NCBI RefSeq assembly: GCF_014084125.1 | Contig: NZ_CP048405.1 | Location: 6,696,001-6,760,000 of the forward strand | DNA from: Streptacidiphilus sp. PB12-B1b | GTDB taxonomy: Bacteria; Actinomycetota; Actinomycetes; Streptomycetales; Streptomycetaceae | Direction: 5' to 3' | Length of the DNA: 64,000 nucleotides | Part shown: positions 1 through 8,784 of the stretch, piece by piece | How positions within the stretch are numbered: position 1 is the first letter of the stretch | How the letters are laid out: every line of letters begins with the position of its first letter | The notes under the pieces: model-generated | What the model saw: the letters and a program-made list of their open reading frames with translations, nothing else | Database searches by the model: none | Told to the model about the DNA's origin: nothing | Program-made: the position numbers and the translations under genes

Positions 1-94
1 CGGCGACGAGCGCACTGACGATAACGGCGACGACTCCCACAGGGACGGCCGCGGCAGCGGCTCCCCGGAGAATCCGGGCGTCGTTGGACAGCAT
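1..94 (-). CDS. atpI: AtpI-like ATP synthase subunit I, N-terminal part
   Basis: The window edge cuts this gene, leaving about 31 codons. Read on the minus strand from an ATG at 94, the translation begins MLSNDARILRGAAAAVPVGV and continues into a hydrophobic Val/Ala/Ile stretch. Streptomycete AtpI proteins begin in the same way (short polar N-terminus, then a membrane helix), and atpI follows wecA at the head of the atp operon in these genomes. A GGAG lies about 9 nt upstream of the ATG. The 221 bp between this start and the wecA stop (95-315) should hold the atp promoter, but I see no convincing -35/-10 pair there. The assignment rests on the first 31 residues and on gene order. Confidence 0.65.
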   Translation of the reverse strand, partial: MLSNDARILRGAAAAAVPVGVVAVIVSALVA

Positions 95-315
95 CGTCGT
101 CAACTCCGGCGCGATGGGTGGAAAGAAGGATGATCCGGTGAAGGCGGAGACTGAGCACGGCGTCACAGGCCCGCGAGGCGGACCGCGACCGAACGACCTT
201 CTCCCATAAGGTCCTTCGGCTCTTCTCCTGATGTCGTGAACGGTATCACAAGCTATTTGGTCAGGTCTTTACTCTTCGGGTGTGCTTCTTGCCACACGAG
301 CCCCACCCGCAGGGA

Positions 316-1644
316 TTAACGCACGTTTCGCCCGGATACGCCCGAATGACGGCCGGTGGCGTGTGCCCCGGTCCCGATCCTCCGCAGCATCTCCTCGTCC
401 TCACGGGAGAGCGTGGCCGCGTCCAGCTCGGCCGGGTCGAGCGGCTCGTTCAGCGCTTCCGGGTCGGCCGCCGCCGTACGGCGGTAGCGCGGCGGCAGGA
501 AGCGCTCCGCTATCCGGGGGGCGTGCGGCTTGAACCGGGGCATCAGCAGGAAGAGGATGCCGAGCACGCACAGCGCCATGCCGACCCGGACCGCGTACAG
601 CTCGGTCCGGCTGACCGAGAAGGCGACCGTGGCGAACGCGATCAGCGCACCCCAGAAGTACATGATCATGACGGCCCGGCTGTGCGAGTGCCCGATCTGC
701 AGCAGCCGGTGGTGCAGGTGCTGGCGGTCGGCCGCGAACGGGGACTTCCCCTGCCAGGTCCGGCGGACCACCGCGATCAGCAGGTCCGCCAGCGGGATGG
801 CGATGGCGGTCAGCGGCAGCAGCAGCGGGATGTAGACCGGCACCATCGCGTGGGTGGCCACCGTCTGCGAGTTGTTGTAGTTGGCCGCCAGCGCGCCCGG
901 GTCCACCCCGCCGGTGAGCGAGATCATCGACACCGACAGCACCAGGCCGATCAGCATCGAGCCGGAGTCGCCCATGAAGATCCGGGCCGGGTGCAGGTTG
1001 TGCGGCAGGAAGCCCACGCACATGCCCACCAGGATCACGCTGAACAGCGTCGCCGGGGTGGCGTCGGTCAGGCCGTAGCCGTAGGAGAGGCGGTAGGCGT
1101 AGACGAAGAACGCCATCGCCGCGATGCAGACCATCCCGGCCGCCAGGCCGTCCAGGCCGTCGATGAAGTTGACCGCGTTGACGCTGAGCACCACCAGCAG
1201 CACCGCCAGCAGCGTGCCCCACCACTGCGGCATCAGCACCGGGCCGAAACCGGGCACCGGCAGCCAGAACACGGTCACGCCCTGGTAGACCATGACGCCC
1301 GCGGCGACCATCTGCCCGCCCAGCTTCACCAGCGCGTCCACGCCCCACTTGTCGTCCAGGACGCCGATCACCCACATGATCCCGGCGCCCGCCAGCAGCG
1401 CCGTCACGTCGGTGTTGTTGTGGAAGACGCTGCTGAGGGTGGTCAGCCTGGAGGCCACCAGCAGGCCGGCGCACAGCCCGCCGAACATGGCGATGCCGCC
1501 CAGCCGCGGCGTGGGCTCGCGGTGGACGTCCCGCGCGCGGATCTCCGGCATCGCCCCGGCGAGGATGGCGAACTTCCTGGCGGGCCCGGTCAGCAGATAG
1601 GTGACCGCAGCCGTGACGCACAGCGTCAACAGGAACTCACGCAC
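316..1644 (-). CDS. wecA: Undecaprenyl-phosphate N-acetylhexosamine-1-phosphate transferase, WecA/MraY family
   Basis: A polytopic membrane enzyme of about 442 residues that transfers a sugar-1-phosphate from a UDP-sugar to a polyprenyl phosphate on the cytoplasmic face, starting wall-glycan assembly. Family signatures are visible: a conserved acidic pair (VLDDKWG, near residue 97), NAVNFIDGLDGL (near 160), IFMGDSGSM (near 230) and the HLHHRLL motif near 330. About ten hydrophobic helices run along the protein. It ends in a hydrophilic tail of about 70 residues rich in Asp, Glu and Pro. I chose GTG at 1644 because AGGAGG lies 6 nt upstream. The longer TTG start at 1659 would place that ribosome site inside the gene. 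It lies between the glyA-like gene and atpI on the same strand, a conserved streptomycete order. The exact sugar is not determined. Confidence 0.9.
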   Translation of the reverse strand: MREFLLTLCVTAAVTYLLTGPARKFAILAGAMPEIRARDVHREPTPRLGGIAMFGGLCAGLLVASRLTTLSSVFHNNTDVTALLAGAGIMWVIGVLDDKWGVDALVKLGGQMVAAGVMVYQGVTVFWLPVPGFGPVLMPQWWGTLLAVLLVVLSVNAVNFIDGLDGLAAGMVCIAAMAFFVYAYRLSYGYGLTDATPATLFSVILVGMCVGFLPHNLHPARIFMGDSGSMLIGLVLSVSMISLTGGVDPGALAANYNNSQTVATHAMVPVYIPLLLPLTAIAIPLADLLIAVVRRTWQGKSPFAADRQHLHHRLLQIGHSHSRAVMIMYFWGALIAFATVAFSVSRTELYAVRVGMALCVLGILFLLMPRFKPHAPRIAERFLPPRYRRTAAADPEALNEPLDPAELDAATLSREDEEMLRRIGTGAHATGRHSGVSGRNVR

Positions 1645-1689
1645 CAGCGCCCTCCTCAACCGCGGTCGGCACCCCCGTGACTCCGGCAG

Positions 1690-1793
1690 AGCATAGCGTC
1701 AGTGACTGGGGGTCGGGATGTGCCTGAAGGTGCCTCACGACGGACCACCTTAGTTACAGGGACGCGGATAACCACCATTGCGGTTTTGTCGAC
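1690..1793 (-). promoter_or_regulatory. Candidate promoters for wecA
   Basis: Two minus-strand hexamer pairs lie in the gap between the glyA-like gene and wecA. The better one is TCGACA (1793-1788), a 17-bp spacer, then TATCCG (1770-1765). A second -10-like TATGCT is at 1695-1690 with a poor -35. Neither has experimental support, and GC-rich promoters are hard to call by eye. Confidence 0.3.
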
Positions 1794-1846
1794 AGCGATG
1801 CTTTCTCGGCAGCGCCGCGCCCACCGCCCCGGGGCTCCTTCCCCGT

Positions 1847-3129
1847 TCAGGCCGGAAAGCGTTCGAGCAGCGTCCGCACCTCGGCCGCCACCGCTCCCCC
1901 GCCGCCCTGCCCGTCCCGGCCCGGCCCGCCCGTGCCGCCGGCCCGCAGCGCACGGCCCACCAGCTCCGCGAGCTGCTCCATCTGCGCAGGTCCCATGCCC
2001 TGGGTGGTGACGCAGGCGGTGCCCAGCCGGACCCCGGAGGCGGCCGCCGGGGGACGTCCTCGAAGGGCACCGCGCAGCGGCCGACCAGCAGCCCGGCCGC
2101 CTCGCAGCGCTGTTCGACCTGCCTGCCGGTCAGCCCCAGGCCCCGGGCGTCGGCGGTGACCAGGTGGGTGTCGGTGCCTCCGGTCAGTGGCCGCAGCCCC
2201 AGCCGGGCCAGCGCCCCGGCCAGAACCTGGGCGTTGGCCACGCAGTGCTGTGCGTATGCCGTGAATTCCGGTCCGGCCGCCGCCCCCAGCGCCAGCGCCT
2301 TGGCCGCCACCACGTTCATCGCCGGGCCGCCCTGGGTGAACGGGAACACCGCCCGGTCCAGCCGCTCGGCCAGGCCCGCCCGGCACAGCAGCAGGCCGCC
2401 GCGCGGGCCGCCGAGCACCTTGTGCGTCGCCCCGACCACCACGTCCGCGTACGGCACCGGCGAGGGCAGCACCCCGGCCGCGACCAGGCCCAGGGTCTGC
2501 GAGACGTCCGCCACCAGGTAGGCCCCGACCTCGTCGGCGATCTCCCGGAAGGCAGGCCAGTCGATGCCCCGCGGGTAGGAGATGGCCCCGGCCAGGATCG
2601 CCTTGGGCCGGGCCGCGCGGGCCAGGTCGCGCACCTGGTCCAGGTCGATCAGGCCGTCCTCGCGGCGGACCCCGTAGTTGCCGAAGTCGAACCAGCGCCC
2701 GGAGAAGTTGGCCCGGGAGCCGTGGGTCAGGTGCCCGCCGTGCGCCAGCGACATGGCCAGCACCGCGTCCCCGGGGCGCAGCAGCGCGGCGTAGGCGGCG
2801 AGCACGGCGGCCGTGCCGCTGTGCGGCTGCACATTGGCGTGCTCGGCGCCGAACAGCGACCTGGCCCGCTCCACGGCCAGCTGCTCGACCGCGTCGGCCT
2901 GCTCGCAGCCGGTGTGGTGGCGGCGGCCGGGGTAGCCCTCGGCGTACTTGTCGGCCAGGGAGCCGCCGAGGACGGAGCGGACGTCGGGCGAGGAGAGGTT
3001 CTCCCCGGCGAGGAGGTGGATCTGGGTGCGGCGCCGTTCGTCCTCGGCGTCGAGCAGCGCGGCGAGCGCGGGGTCGCGCTCGGCGAGCGAGGAAGCCGGG
3101 CGGTCCGTAGACCTGGTGACCACTGCCAT
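1847..3129 (-). CDS. Serine hydroxymethyltransferase-like PLP enzyme, frameshifted
   Basis: A fold-type I PLP enzyme resembling GlyA. Visible features include LAGENLSSPDVRSVLGG near the N-terminus, SGTAAVLAAY, and the Schiff-base lysine motif VGATHKVLGGPRGG. SHMT interconverts serine and glycine using tetrahydrofolate. This is the paralogue that streptomycetes keep between the LMW-PTP gene and wecA, so its exact substrate is less certain. The frame breaks at a run of five G on the plus strand (2049-2053). One more base would continue PFEDV into PPAAASGVRLGTACVTTQGM and end at 1847 with LLERFPA, giving about 427 residues. As read, the frame runs on to an unrelated tail. I chose ATG 3129, preceded by a GAGG-type site. 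The break may be a sequencing error or real inactivation. Confidence 0.8.
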
Positions 3130-3217
3130 CGCCTCATTCCCTGCGGGGGCCCGGGCGGGGCGCGACGCAACGTCCGGATGAGGCAACTCTAGGTCGGGAG
3201 AAACGGTCCTGCGCGGT

Positions 3218-3988
3218 CTAGACGCTCACCCGGGCGACACCGGTCAGTGCGGTGACGATGGGGTCGAGCGCGTCGAAGATCTCCTCGCCGCAGTTGCGGA
3301 ACATGCCCAGTGGCGCGCCGTAGGGATCGTCCACCTCGTCCGCCTCCGGGGTGGCGGCCAGCAGCCAGCCGCGCAGTGCGGCGGCGGCGCGGACCAGGGC
3401 CCGGGCGCGCTCGGCGACGTCGCCCGGGCGGTCGGAGGCGTCCGGCAGGGTGGCCGGGTCTATGGCCCGCACCAGCCGGGTGAACTCCTTGAGGGTGAAG
3501 GTGCGCAGCCCGGCGGCGTGGCCCATGGAGATCACCTGGGCGCGGTGGTCCAGGGTGGCGGTCAGCACCAGGTCGGCGCCGATGACGTGCTCGTCCAGCA
3601 GCTCCCGGCCGATGAAGCCGCGCGGGTCGGCGCCGTACTCGCCGAGGATCTCGGCGGCGTTGGACTCCATCGGCGCGCCCTCGTGGCCCCAGGTCCCGGC
3701 GCTCTCCACCAGGATGTCGCCGGCGCTGGTGCCGAGCCGGTGGTCCAGCTCGTGCCGGGTGAGCCGCTCGGCGATCGGCGACCGGCAGACGTTGCCGGTG
3801 CACACGTAGAGGATGGTGAAGGCGCCGTGCCTCGGCTCCCCGCCGCCGTAGTACGGCCGCGGCGCGGGGCGGGCATGGCGTCCGACCGACAGCGAACCGC
3901 CCAGGGGAACGACAGAACCCGCCCCGGGCCCCCGTTGGGGCCCGATGGCGTGCGCGCCGCTGCGGCCGGTCCGACTGGGGTCGGTCAC
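3218..3988 (-). CDS. Low-molecular-weight protein tyrosine phosphatase
   Basis: A cysteine phosphatase of 256 residues. The P-loop signature is VCTGNVCRSPIAERL near residue 63, matching the C-x5-R-S phosphate-binding loop, with catalytic Cys first and Arg last. A DDPYG segment near the C-terminus fits the general-acid Asp-Pro of the family. The first 55 residues are a Gly/Pro/Arg-rich extension absent from typical LMW-PTPs of about 150-190 residues. The ATG at 3988 overlaps the sua5 stop by 4 nt, suggesting translational coupling, which is why I keep the long start. Members act on phosphotyrosine or phosphoarginine proteins, and some reduce arsenate. The substrate here is unknown. Confidence 0.88.
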   Translation of the reverse strand: MTDPSRTGRSGAHAIGPQRGPGAGSVVPLGGSLSVGRHARPAPRPYYGGGEPRHGAFTILYVCTGNVCRSPIAERLTRHELDHRLGTSAGDILVESAGTWGHEGAPMESNAAEILGEYGADPRGFIGRELLDEHVIGADLVLTATLDHRAQVISMGHAAGLRTFTLKEFTRLVRAIDPATLPDASDRPGDVAERARALVRAAAALRGWLLAATPEADEVDDPYGAPLGMFRNCGEEIFDALDPIVTALTGVARVSV

Positions 3989-4635
3989 CTGCCGGCCTCC
4001 ACCAGGTCGGGTACCACCTCGCGCAGCTGTGCGGCGGTCACCGCACCCGCGCGCAGCAGGACCGGGACCTTGCTGGTGACGTCGACGATGGAGGAGGGCA
4101 CGGCGTGCTCGGTGCGGCCGCCGTCCAGATAGATGGAGACGCGGTCGCCGAGCTGCTGCTGGGCCTCGTCGCAGTCGGCCGGGGACTGGCCGCCGGTCAG
4201 GTTGGCGCTGGAGACCGCGAGCGGGCCGGTGGTGTTCAGCAGCTCGATGGCGACCGGGTGCAGCGGCATCCGGATGGCGACCGTGCCGCGGGCGTCGCCG
4301 AGGTCCCAGCGCAGCGACGGCTGGTGCCGGGTGACGATGGTCAGGCCGCCGGGCCAGAACGCGTCCACCAGCTCCCAGGCGGACTCGCTGAAGTCGCTGA
4401 CCAGGCCGTGCAGGGTGGTCGGGGAGCCGACCAGGACGGGCGTGGGCATGTTGCGGCCCCGGCCCTTGGCGGCCAGCAGGTCGGCCACGGCGTCCGGCTT
4501 GAAGGCGTCCGCGCCGAGCCCGTAGACGGTGTCGGTGGGCATCACGACCAGCTCGCCCCGGCGGATCGCCGAGGCGGCCTCGCGCAGTCCTGAGACTCGG
4601 TCGCTCGGATCGGCACAGTCATAGCGGCGGCTCAT
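3985..4635 (-). CDS. L-threonylcarbamoyladenylate synthase (Sua5/YrdC/TsaC family)
   Basis: Makes threonylcarbamoyl-AMP from threonine, bicarbonate and ATP, the first step of t6A modification at position 37 of ANN-decoding tRNAs. At 216 residues it is the short YrdC-like form without the C-terminal Sua5 domain. Visible motifs include [12 protein letters not shown] (about 33-44), KGRGRNMP, a central [20 protein letters not shown] and [12 protein letters not shown]. It stands between prmC and the phosphatase gene and overlaps the latter by 4 nt. A 130-bp repetitive spacer separates it from prmC. Function is confident from motif density and from the translation-related neighbours. Confidence 0.93.
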   Translation of the reverse strand: MSRRYDCADPSDRVSGLREAASAIRRGELVVMPTDTVYGLGADAFKPDAVADLLAAKGRGRNMPTPVLVGSPTTLHGLVSDFSESAWELVDAFWPGGLTIVTRHQPSLRWDLGDARGTVAIRMPLHPVAIELLNTTGPLAVSSANLTGGQSPADCDEAQQQLGDRVSIYLDGGRTEHAVPSSIVDVTSKVPVLLRAGAVTAAQLREVVPDLVEAGR

Positions 4636-4765
4636 CGGTGCTGGCCCCTTCCCTGGGCGGACACGGCGGTGCAGGTCTCGGTGCGGTCGGCGGTCGTGCG
4701 GTCGTGCGTGTTGCTGTCGTTCGTCGTGCGGTCGTGCGTGGTGCGGTAAGTCGTGGTGCGGCGGT
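4636..4765 (-). repeat. Low-complexity C/A-rich spacer with direct repeats (prmC-sua5)
   Basis: The plus strand repeats the words gtcgtgcggtcgtgcgtg (about 4697-4714 and 4723-4740) and gtgcggt several times. The minus-strand transcript is therefore C- and A-rich with little predicted pairing. No ORF here has a start and Shine-Dalgarno site. It resembles the larger spacer between thrB and thrC. Confidence 0.6.
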
Positions 4766-5632
4766 TCACGGCGCCGCTCGGCGGGCCGTGGCGAAGCGCG
4801 GACGGTTGTTCAGGTCCCGGTGGTCGGCGGCGTCCGTCCAGCCGGCCTCCTCGCGGAAGATCCACGGCACCAGCCCGCCCTGGGTGTCGGCGTGCTCGAC
4901 GACCACCACCCCGCCCGGGCGCAGCAGCCGGGCGGCGACCTTCTCGATGCCGCGGATGGTGTCCAGGCCGTCCTCGCCGGAGAACAGCGCCAGCTCCGGG
5001 TCGTGGTCCCGGGCCTCGGGGGCCACATACTCCCACTCGGTCAGCGGGATGTACGGCGGATTGCTGATGACCAGGTCGAAACGGCCGACCAGCTCCGGCT
5101 GGTCGGCGAAGGCCTTGGTGGCGTCGCCCTGGACCAGGCTGATCCGGGAGGCGTCCGGGCTGGCGTCGACGTTGCGCCGGGCCCAGGCGTACGCCTGGTC
5201 GGACAGCTCCACGGCATGCACCCTGCTGCGCGGGACCTCCTGCGCCAGCGCCAGCGCGATCGCCCCGGAGCCGGTGCACAGGTCCACCACCAGCGGTTCG
5301 GCGACGTCCATGGAGCGCAGCGCGTCTATGGCCCAGCCCACCACCGACTCGGTCTCCGGCCGGGGCACGAACACCCCGGGGCCGACCTGCAGCTCCAGGT
5401 AGCGGAAGAAGGCCCGGCCGGTGATGTGCTGCAGCGGCTCGCGGGCCTCGCGGCGGGAGATGACCTCCCAGTAGCGGGCGTCGAAGTCGGCGTCGGCGAC
5501 GGTGTGCAGCTCGCCCCGCTTGACCTCGTGCACGTACGCGGCCAGTTCCTCGGCGTCGAACCGCGGCGAAGGCACGCCTGCGGCAGCCAACCGCTGGGTG
5601 GCCTGGGCCACCTCGGCGAGCAGCAGGTTCAC
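4766..5632 (-). CDS. prmC: Peptide chain release factor N5-glutamine methyltransferase
   Basis: Methylates the glutamine of the GGQ motif in release factors, using S-adenosylmethionine. The protein has 288 residues: a helical N-terminal domain, then a Rossmann methyltransferase domain with [16 protein letters not shown] (SAM-binding motif I) and the catalytic NPPYIP. The GTG at 5632 is preceded by GAGGAGG at good spacing. The open frame extends far upstream but that part is only the shadow of prfA. It sits directly downstream of prfA, whose product is its substrate, with a 44-bp gap, so the two are very probably cotranscribed. Confidence 0.95.
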   Translation of the reverse strand: MNLLLAEVAQATQRLAAAGVPSPRFDAEELAAYVHEVKRGELHTVADADFDARYWEVISRREAREPLQHITGRAFFRYLELQVGPGVFVPRPETESVVGWAIDALRSMDVAEPLVVDLCTGSGAIALALAQEVPRSRVHAVELSDQAYAWARRNVDASPDASRISLVQGDATKAFADQPELVGRFDLVISNPPYIPLTEWEYVAPEARDHDPELALFSGEDGLDTIRGIEKVAARLLRPGGVVVVEHADTQGGLVPWIFREEAGWTDAADHRDLNNRPRFATARRAAP

Positions 5633-5676
5633 TGCGTACCTCCTCGGATCCGGGTGTGCGTCGGGTGGTCGGGGCT

Positions 5677-6759
5677 TCAGCCGTTCTGGGCGGCCGCTTC
5701 GAGCCGGGCCGCGGCGTCGGCGTCGACGGCGGACTGGATGATCGGGTCCAGCTCGCCGCCGAGGACCTGGTCCAGGTTGTACGCCTTGAAGCCGGTCCGG
5801 TGGTCCGAGATCCGGTTCTCCGGGAAGTTGTAGGTGCGGATCCGCTCGGAGCGGTCCACGGTGCGGACCTGGCTCCGGCGGGCGTCGCTGGCCTCCTGGT
5901 CGGCGGCCTCCTGGGCGGCGGCCAGCAGCCGCGAGCGCAGGATGCGCATGGCCTGCTCCTTGTTCTGGAGCTGGCTCTTCTCGTTCTGGCAGGAGGCGAC
6001 GATGCCGGTCGGCACGTGGGTGATCCGGACCGCCGAGTCGGTGGTGTTGACCGACTGTCCGCCCGGGCCGGAGGAACGGTAGACGTCGATCCGCAGGTCG
6101 TTGGCGTTCACCTCGACCTCGACGTCCTCGGCCTCCGGGGTGACCAGCACGCCGGCGGCGGAGGTGTGGATCCGGCCCTGCGACTCGGTCGCCGGAACCC
6201 GCTGCACCCGGTGCACGCCGCCCTCGTACTTCAGCCGCGCCCACACGCCCTGCCCGGGCTCGACCACGCCGCCGCGGGCCTTCACCGAGACCTGGACGTC
6301 CTTGTAGCCGCCGAGGTCGGACTCGTTGGCGTCGATGATCTCGGTCTTCCAGCCGACCTTCTCGGCGTAGCGCAGGTACATCCGCAGCAGGTCTCCGGCG
6401 AACAGCGCCGACTCCTCGCCGCCCTCGCCCGCCTTGACCTCCAGCAGGACGTCCTTGTCGTCGTTGAGGTCGCGCGGGACCAGCAGCAGCCGCAGGTCCT
6501 CGGTCAGCTCGCCCCGGCGCAGCTCCAGCTGCTTGATCTCGGCGTAGAAGTCCGGGTCGTCGGCGGCCAGCTCGCGGGCGGTCTCGATGTCCTCGCCGGT
6601 CTGGCGCCAGGCCCGGTAGGCGGCGGTGATCGGGGTCAGCTCGGCGTACCGCTTGGAGAGCCGGCGGGCCTCGCCCTGGTCGGCGTGGACGGCCGGGTCG
6701 GCGAGCCGCTCCTCCAGGACCGCATGCTCGCTGAGGAGCTCCTCGACTGCCTCGAACAT
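5677..6759 (-). CDS. prfA: Peptide chain release factor 1
   Basis: Class I release factor that recognises UAA and UAG and triggers peptide release. It is 360 residues, the normal length. The GGQ catalytic loop appears as [20 protein letters not shown]. The codon-recognition tripeptide is PAT ([14 protein letters not shown]), which identifies RF1 rather than RF2. It starts [12 protein letters not shown] at 6759. It is upstream of prmC on the same strand and downstream of rpmE with a gap of about 170 bp, so it may have its own promoter or depend on read-through from rpmE. Confidence 0.97.
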   Translation of the reverse strand: MFEAVEELLSEHAVLEERLADPAVHADQGEARRLSKRYAELTPITAAYRAWRQTGEDIETARELAADDPDFYAEIKQLELRRGELTEDLRLLLVPRDLNDDKDVLLEVKAGEGGEESALFAGDLLRMYLRYAEKVGWKTEIIDANESDLGGYKDVQVSVKARGGVVEPGQGVWARLKYEGGVHRVQRVPATESQGRIHTSAAGVLVTPEAEDVEVEVNANDLRIDVYRSSGPGGQSVNTTDSAVRITHVPTGIVASCQNEKSQLQNKEQAMRILRSRLLAAAQEAADQEASDARRSQVRTVDRSERIRTYNFPENRISDHRTGFKAYNLDQVLGGELDPIIQSAVDADAAARLEAAAQNG

Positions 6760-6927
6760 GGGGCTGTGCCTTCTTCCGACGTGCGTGGGTGCGTGACCTG
6801 GCGGGCGTGACCGGCCGCGGGGCGTCCGGTGCGTCTGGGCAATGCGAACGACGCCGACCGGGCGGACCCTACTGGACTGAACGGAAGCAGTGCAGTGGGG
6901 ACGCGTCCGGCCGGCGCCGTCTGTGCG

Positions 6928-7152
6928 CTAGCCCTGCTTGGCGGCGTGCTTCTTGCCGAAGCGGGCCTCGAAGCGCGCGACGCGGCCACCGGTGTCCATG
7001 ATCTTCTGCTTGCCGGTGTAGAAGGGGTGGCAGTTGGAGCAGACCTCGGCGCGGATCACGCCGGAGGGCTCGGTGCTGCGGGTGGTGAACTCGTTGCCGC
7101 ACGTGCAGGTGACGTGGGTGACCACGTAGGTCGGGTGGATCTCGGGCCTCAA
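6928..7152 (-). CDS. rpmE: 50S ribosomal protein L31, zinc-binding (C+) form
   Basis: A 74-residue ribosomal protein. Four cysteines (16, 18, 38 and 41, in TCTC and CSNC) mark the zinc-containing type rather than the zinc-free paralogue used in zinc starvation. The [18 protein letters not shown] core is diagnostic. The start is TTG at 7152, with AGGAG a few nt upstream. No ATG or GTG is available near the conserved IHP motif. A short inverted repeat lies about 75 bp upstream. Confidence 0.96.
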   Translation of the reverse strand: MRPEIHPTYVVTHVTCTCGNEFTTRSTEPSGVIRAEVCSNCHPFYTGKQKIMDTGGRVARFEARFGKKHAAKQG

Positions 7153-7223
7153 GGGGTGCTCCTAGGTTCGGGAGGGCTCCGGGTCGGACGGCGGGTTGCC
7201 GTTCGTGAACCGGGACCGACGTA

Positions 7224-7241
7224 CCAGTCTGCCAGGACTGG
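7224..7241. promoter_or_regulatory. Inverted repeat in the rpmE upstream region
   Basis: Perfect 6-bp arms ccagtc and gactgg flank a 6-bp centre (tgccag). It lies between the LCP gene and rpmE, about 75 bp before the rpmE start. It could be a regulator site or a weak hairpin after LCP... the position upstream of rpmE is all that favours an operator. Confidence 0.3.
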
Positions 7242-7273
7242 CCGCATACCCCAAAACCGCGCGGGCCGGTCGG

Positions 7274-8563
7274 CTATTCCTGCCCGGCCCCGGCCACCGG
7301 CCCGGCCCCGGAGGCGGCCGCCGAGGGCGTCGGCGGCGCGGTGGAGGACGGCCTCGCCGAGGGCGTGGGGGTCGGGGTGGTGCTGTCGGCCGGGTTGGTG
7401 ATCTGGACGTTCAGCACGGACGCCGGGACCGCCTGGTCGTGCGCCAGGGCCGTCCACAGCTCGGTCACCAGCGGGTTGAGCGGCACCAGCCGGTTGGGGT
7501 CGCTGGGGGCGGTCATGGTGGGCATGGTCACCGAGGTGACGTCGGCGGCGGAGATGCCCTTGAGGGCCTCGGCGAAGGAGATCAGCGAGGTGATCGAGCC
7601 CAGGTCGCTGTCGGTGGTGAGCGAGCTGGTGGCGGTGTCGGCGATGTCGTAGAGCTTGCCGGGGTCGCCGAGCAGGTCCAGGCTCTCGGCCTGGGTCATG
7701 ATCGATCTGATCATCTGCTGCTGCAGCTCGATCCGTCCCAGGTCGCTGCCGTCGCCGACGCCGTGCCGGGTGCGGACGAAGGCCAGCGCGTCCGTGCCGT
7801 CGAGGTGGTGCGTGCCGGCGGCCAGGTGCAGGCCGCTCAGGTCGTCGTCGATGGGGACGGTGGTGGTGACCGTCACCCCGCCCAGCGAGTCGATCAGCTT
7901 GGCGAAGCCCGCGAAGTCCACCTCGACGAAGTGGTCCATCCGCAGGTCGGTCATGGACTCCACGGTCTTCACCGCGCAGGCAGGGCCGCCGACCTCGTAC
8001 GCGGTGTTGAACATGACCCCGCTGGCGGCGGGCAGCACGGCGCCCCGGTCGGTGGCCCCGGTGCTGGTGCAGGAGGGCCGGGTGACCAGGGTGTCGCGGG
8101 GGATGCTGACCACGTCGGCGCGGCTGTGCGACTGGTTGACGTGGACGATGATGGCGGTGTCCGAGCGGGCCGTGCCGTCGGTGGCGCCGCCCGCGAGCCG
8201 GCCGTTGGCCCCGGAACGCGAGTCGGAGCCCAGCACCAGGATGTTCATCGCGCCCTTGGTGGAGGCGGCCGGACGGTCGCTGCCGAGGGCGGCGGAGATG
8301 TTCACGGTCCTGATGTTGTGGTTGAGCCGCCAGAAGAGGTAGCCGCCGAGCGCCGCGCAGACCAGCACCACCCCCAGCGTGGTCCAGGCGAGGATGCGTA
8401 CGATGCGGCGGCCGGTCAGCGGGCGGCGGGTGCGCGGCGCGCGCTGCGGCGGGGCGCTGCCGGGCTGCGCCGACGGCTGCGGCTGCCCCGGCTGCCCGTC
8501 GCGTGGACGGTCGTCGCGTGGCTGGTCGTCGCTCGGCTGGTCGTCCCTGGGCTGCTCGTTCAT
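7274..8563 (-). CDS. LytR-CpsA-Psr (LCP) family glycopolymer ligase
   Basis: A membrane-anchored extracellular enzyme of the LCP family, which attaches teichoic acid-like or other glycopolymers to peptidoglycan. The 429-residue protein has a hydrophilic Asp/Gln/Pro-rich cytoplasmic N-terminus with repeated DDQP words. One membrane helix follows near residues 55-75. The LCP domain then shows NILVLGSDSR, VSIPRDTLV and DLGRIELQQQMI, including conserved Asp and Arg residues that bind pyrophosphate lipid. The tail is Ala/Pro/Thr/Ser-rich. I chose ATG 8563 (MNEQPRDD). Upstream in-frame sequence overlaps rho in another frame and is not coding. It lies between rho and rpmE, as in other streptomycetes. 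Confidence 0.88.
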   Translation of the reverse strand: MNEQPRDDQPSDDQPRDDRPRDGQPGQPQPSAQPGSAPPQRAPRTRRPLTGRRIVRILAWTTLGVVLVCAALGGYLFWRLNHNIRTVNISAALGSDRPAASTKGAMNILVLGSDSRSGANGRLAGGATDGTARSDTAIIVHVNQSHSRADVVSIPRDTLVTRPSCTSTGATDRGAVLPAASGVMFNTAYEVGGPACAVKTVESMTDLRMDHFVEVDFAGFAKLIDSLGGVTVTTTVPIDDDLSGLHLAAGTHHLDGTDALAFVRTRHGVGDGSDLGRIELQQQMIRSIMTQAESLDLLGDPGKLYDIADTATSSLTTDSDLGSITSLISFAEALKGISAADVTSVTMPTMTAPSDPNRLVPLNPLVTELWTALAHDQAVPASVLNVQITNPADSTTPTPTPSARPSSTAPPTPSAAASGAGPVAGAGQE

Positions 8564-8731
8564 CGCGGCGTGGACCGTCCTTCGCTGTCGGCGCGTCGGC
8601 CTGCTCGTCCTGCCCGTGCTGCTGGCCGCCCATCCTCGCGGGTCTGCGGTCGTGACTCCTGACTGATTTTGTACTGATATGTCCGATCTTGAATGAGCGT
8701 ACGCGAGCCTCACCCGGTCCGCAGGCGAGAA

Positions 8732-8769
8732 CGCCGCAGCCCCGGACCGCTGGGTCCGGGGCTGCGGCG
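8732..8769 (-). terminator. Strong terminator hairpin after rho
   Basis: A perfect 15-bp stem (8732-8746 pairing with 8755-8769) with an 8-nt loop starts 15 bp after the rho stop codon. It has no U-tract, which is usual for GC-rich actinomycete terminators. It isolates rho from the LCP gene. Confidence 0.85.
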
Positions 8770-8784
8770 GTGCTGCGAGCGGGG

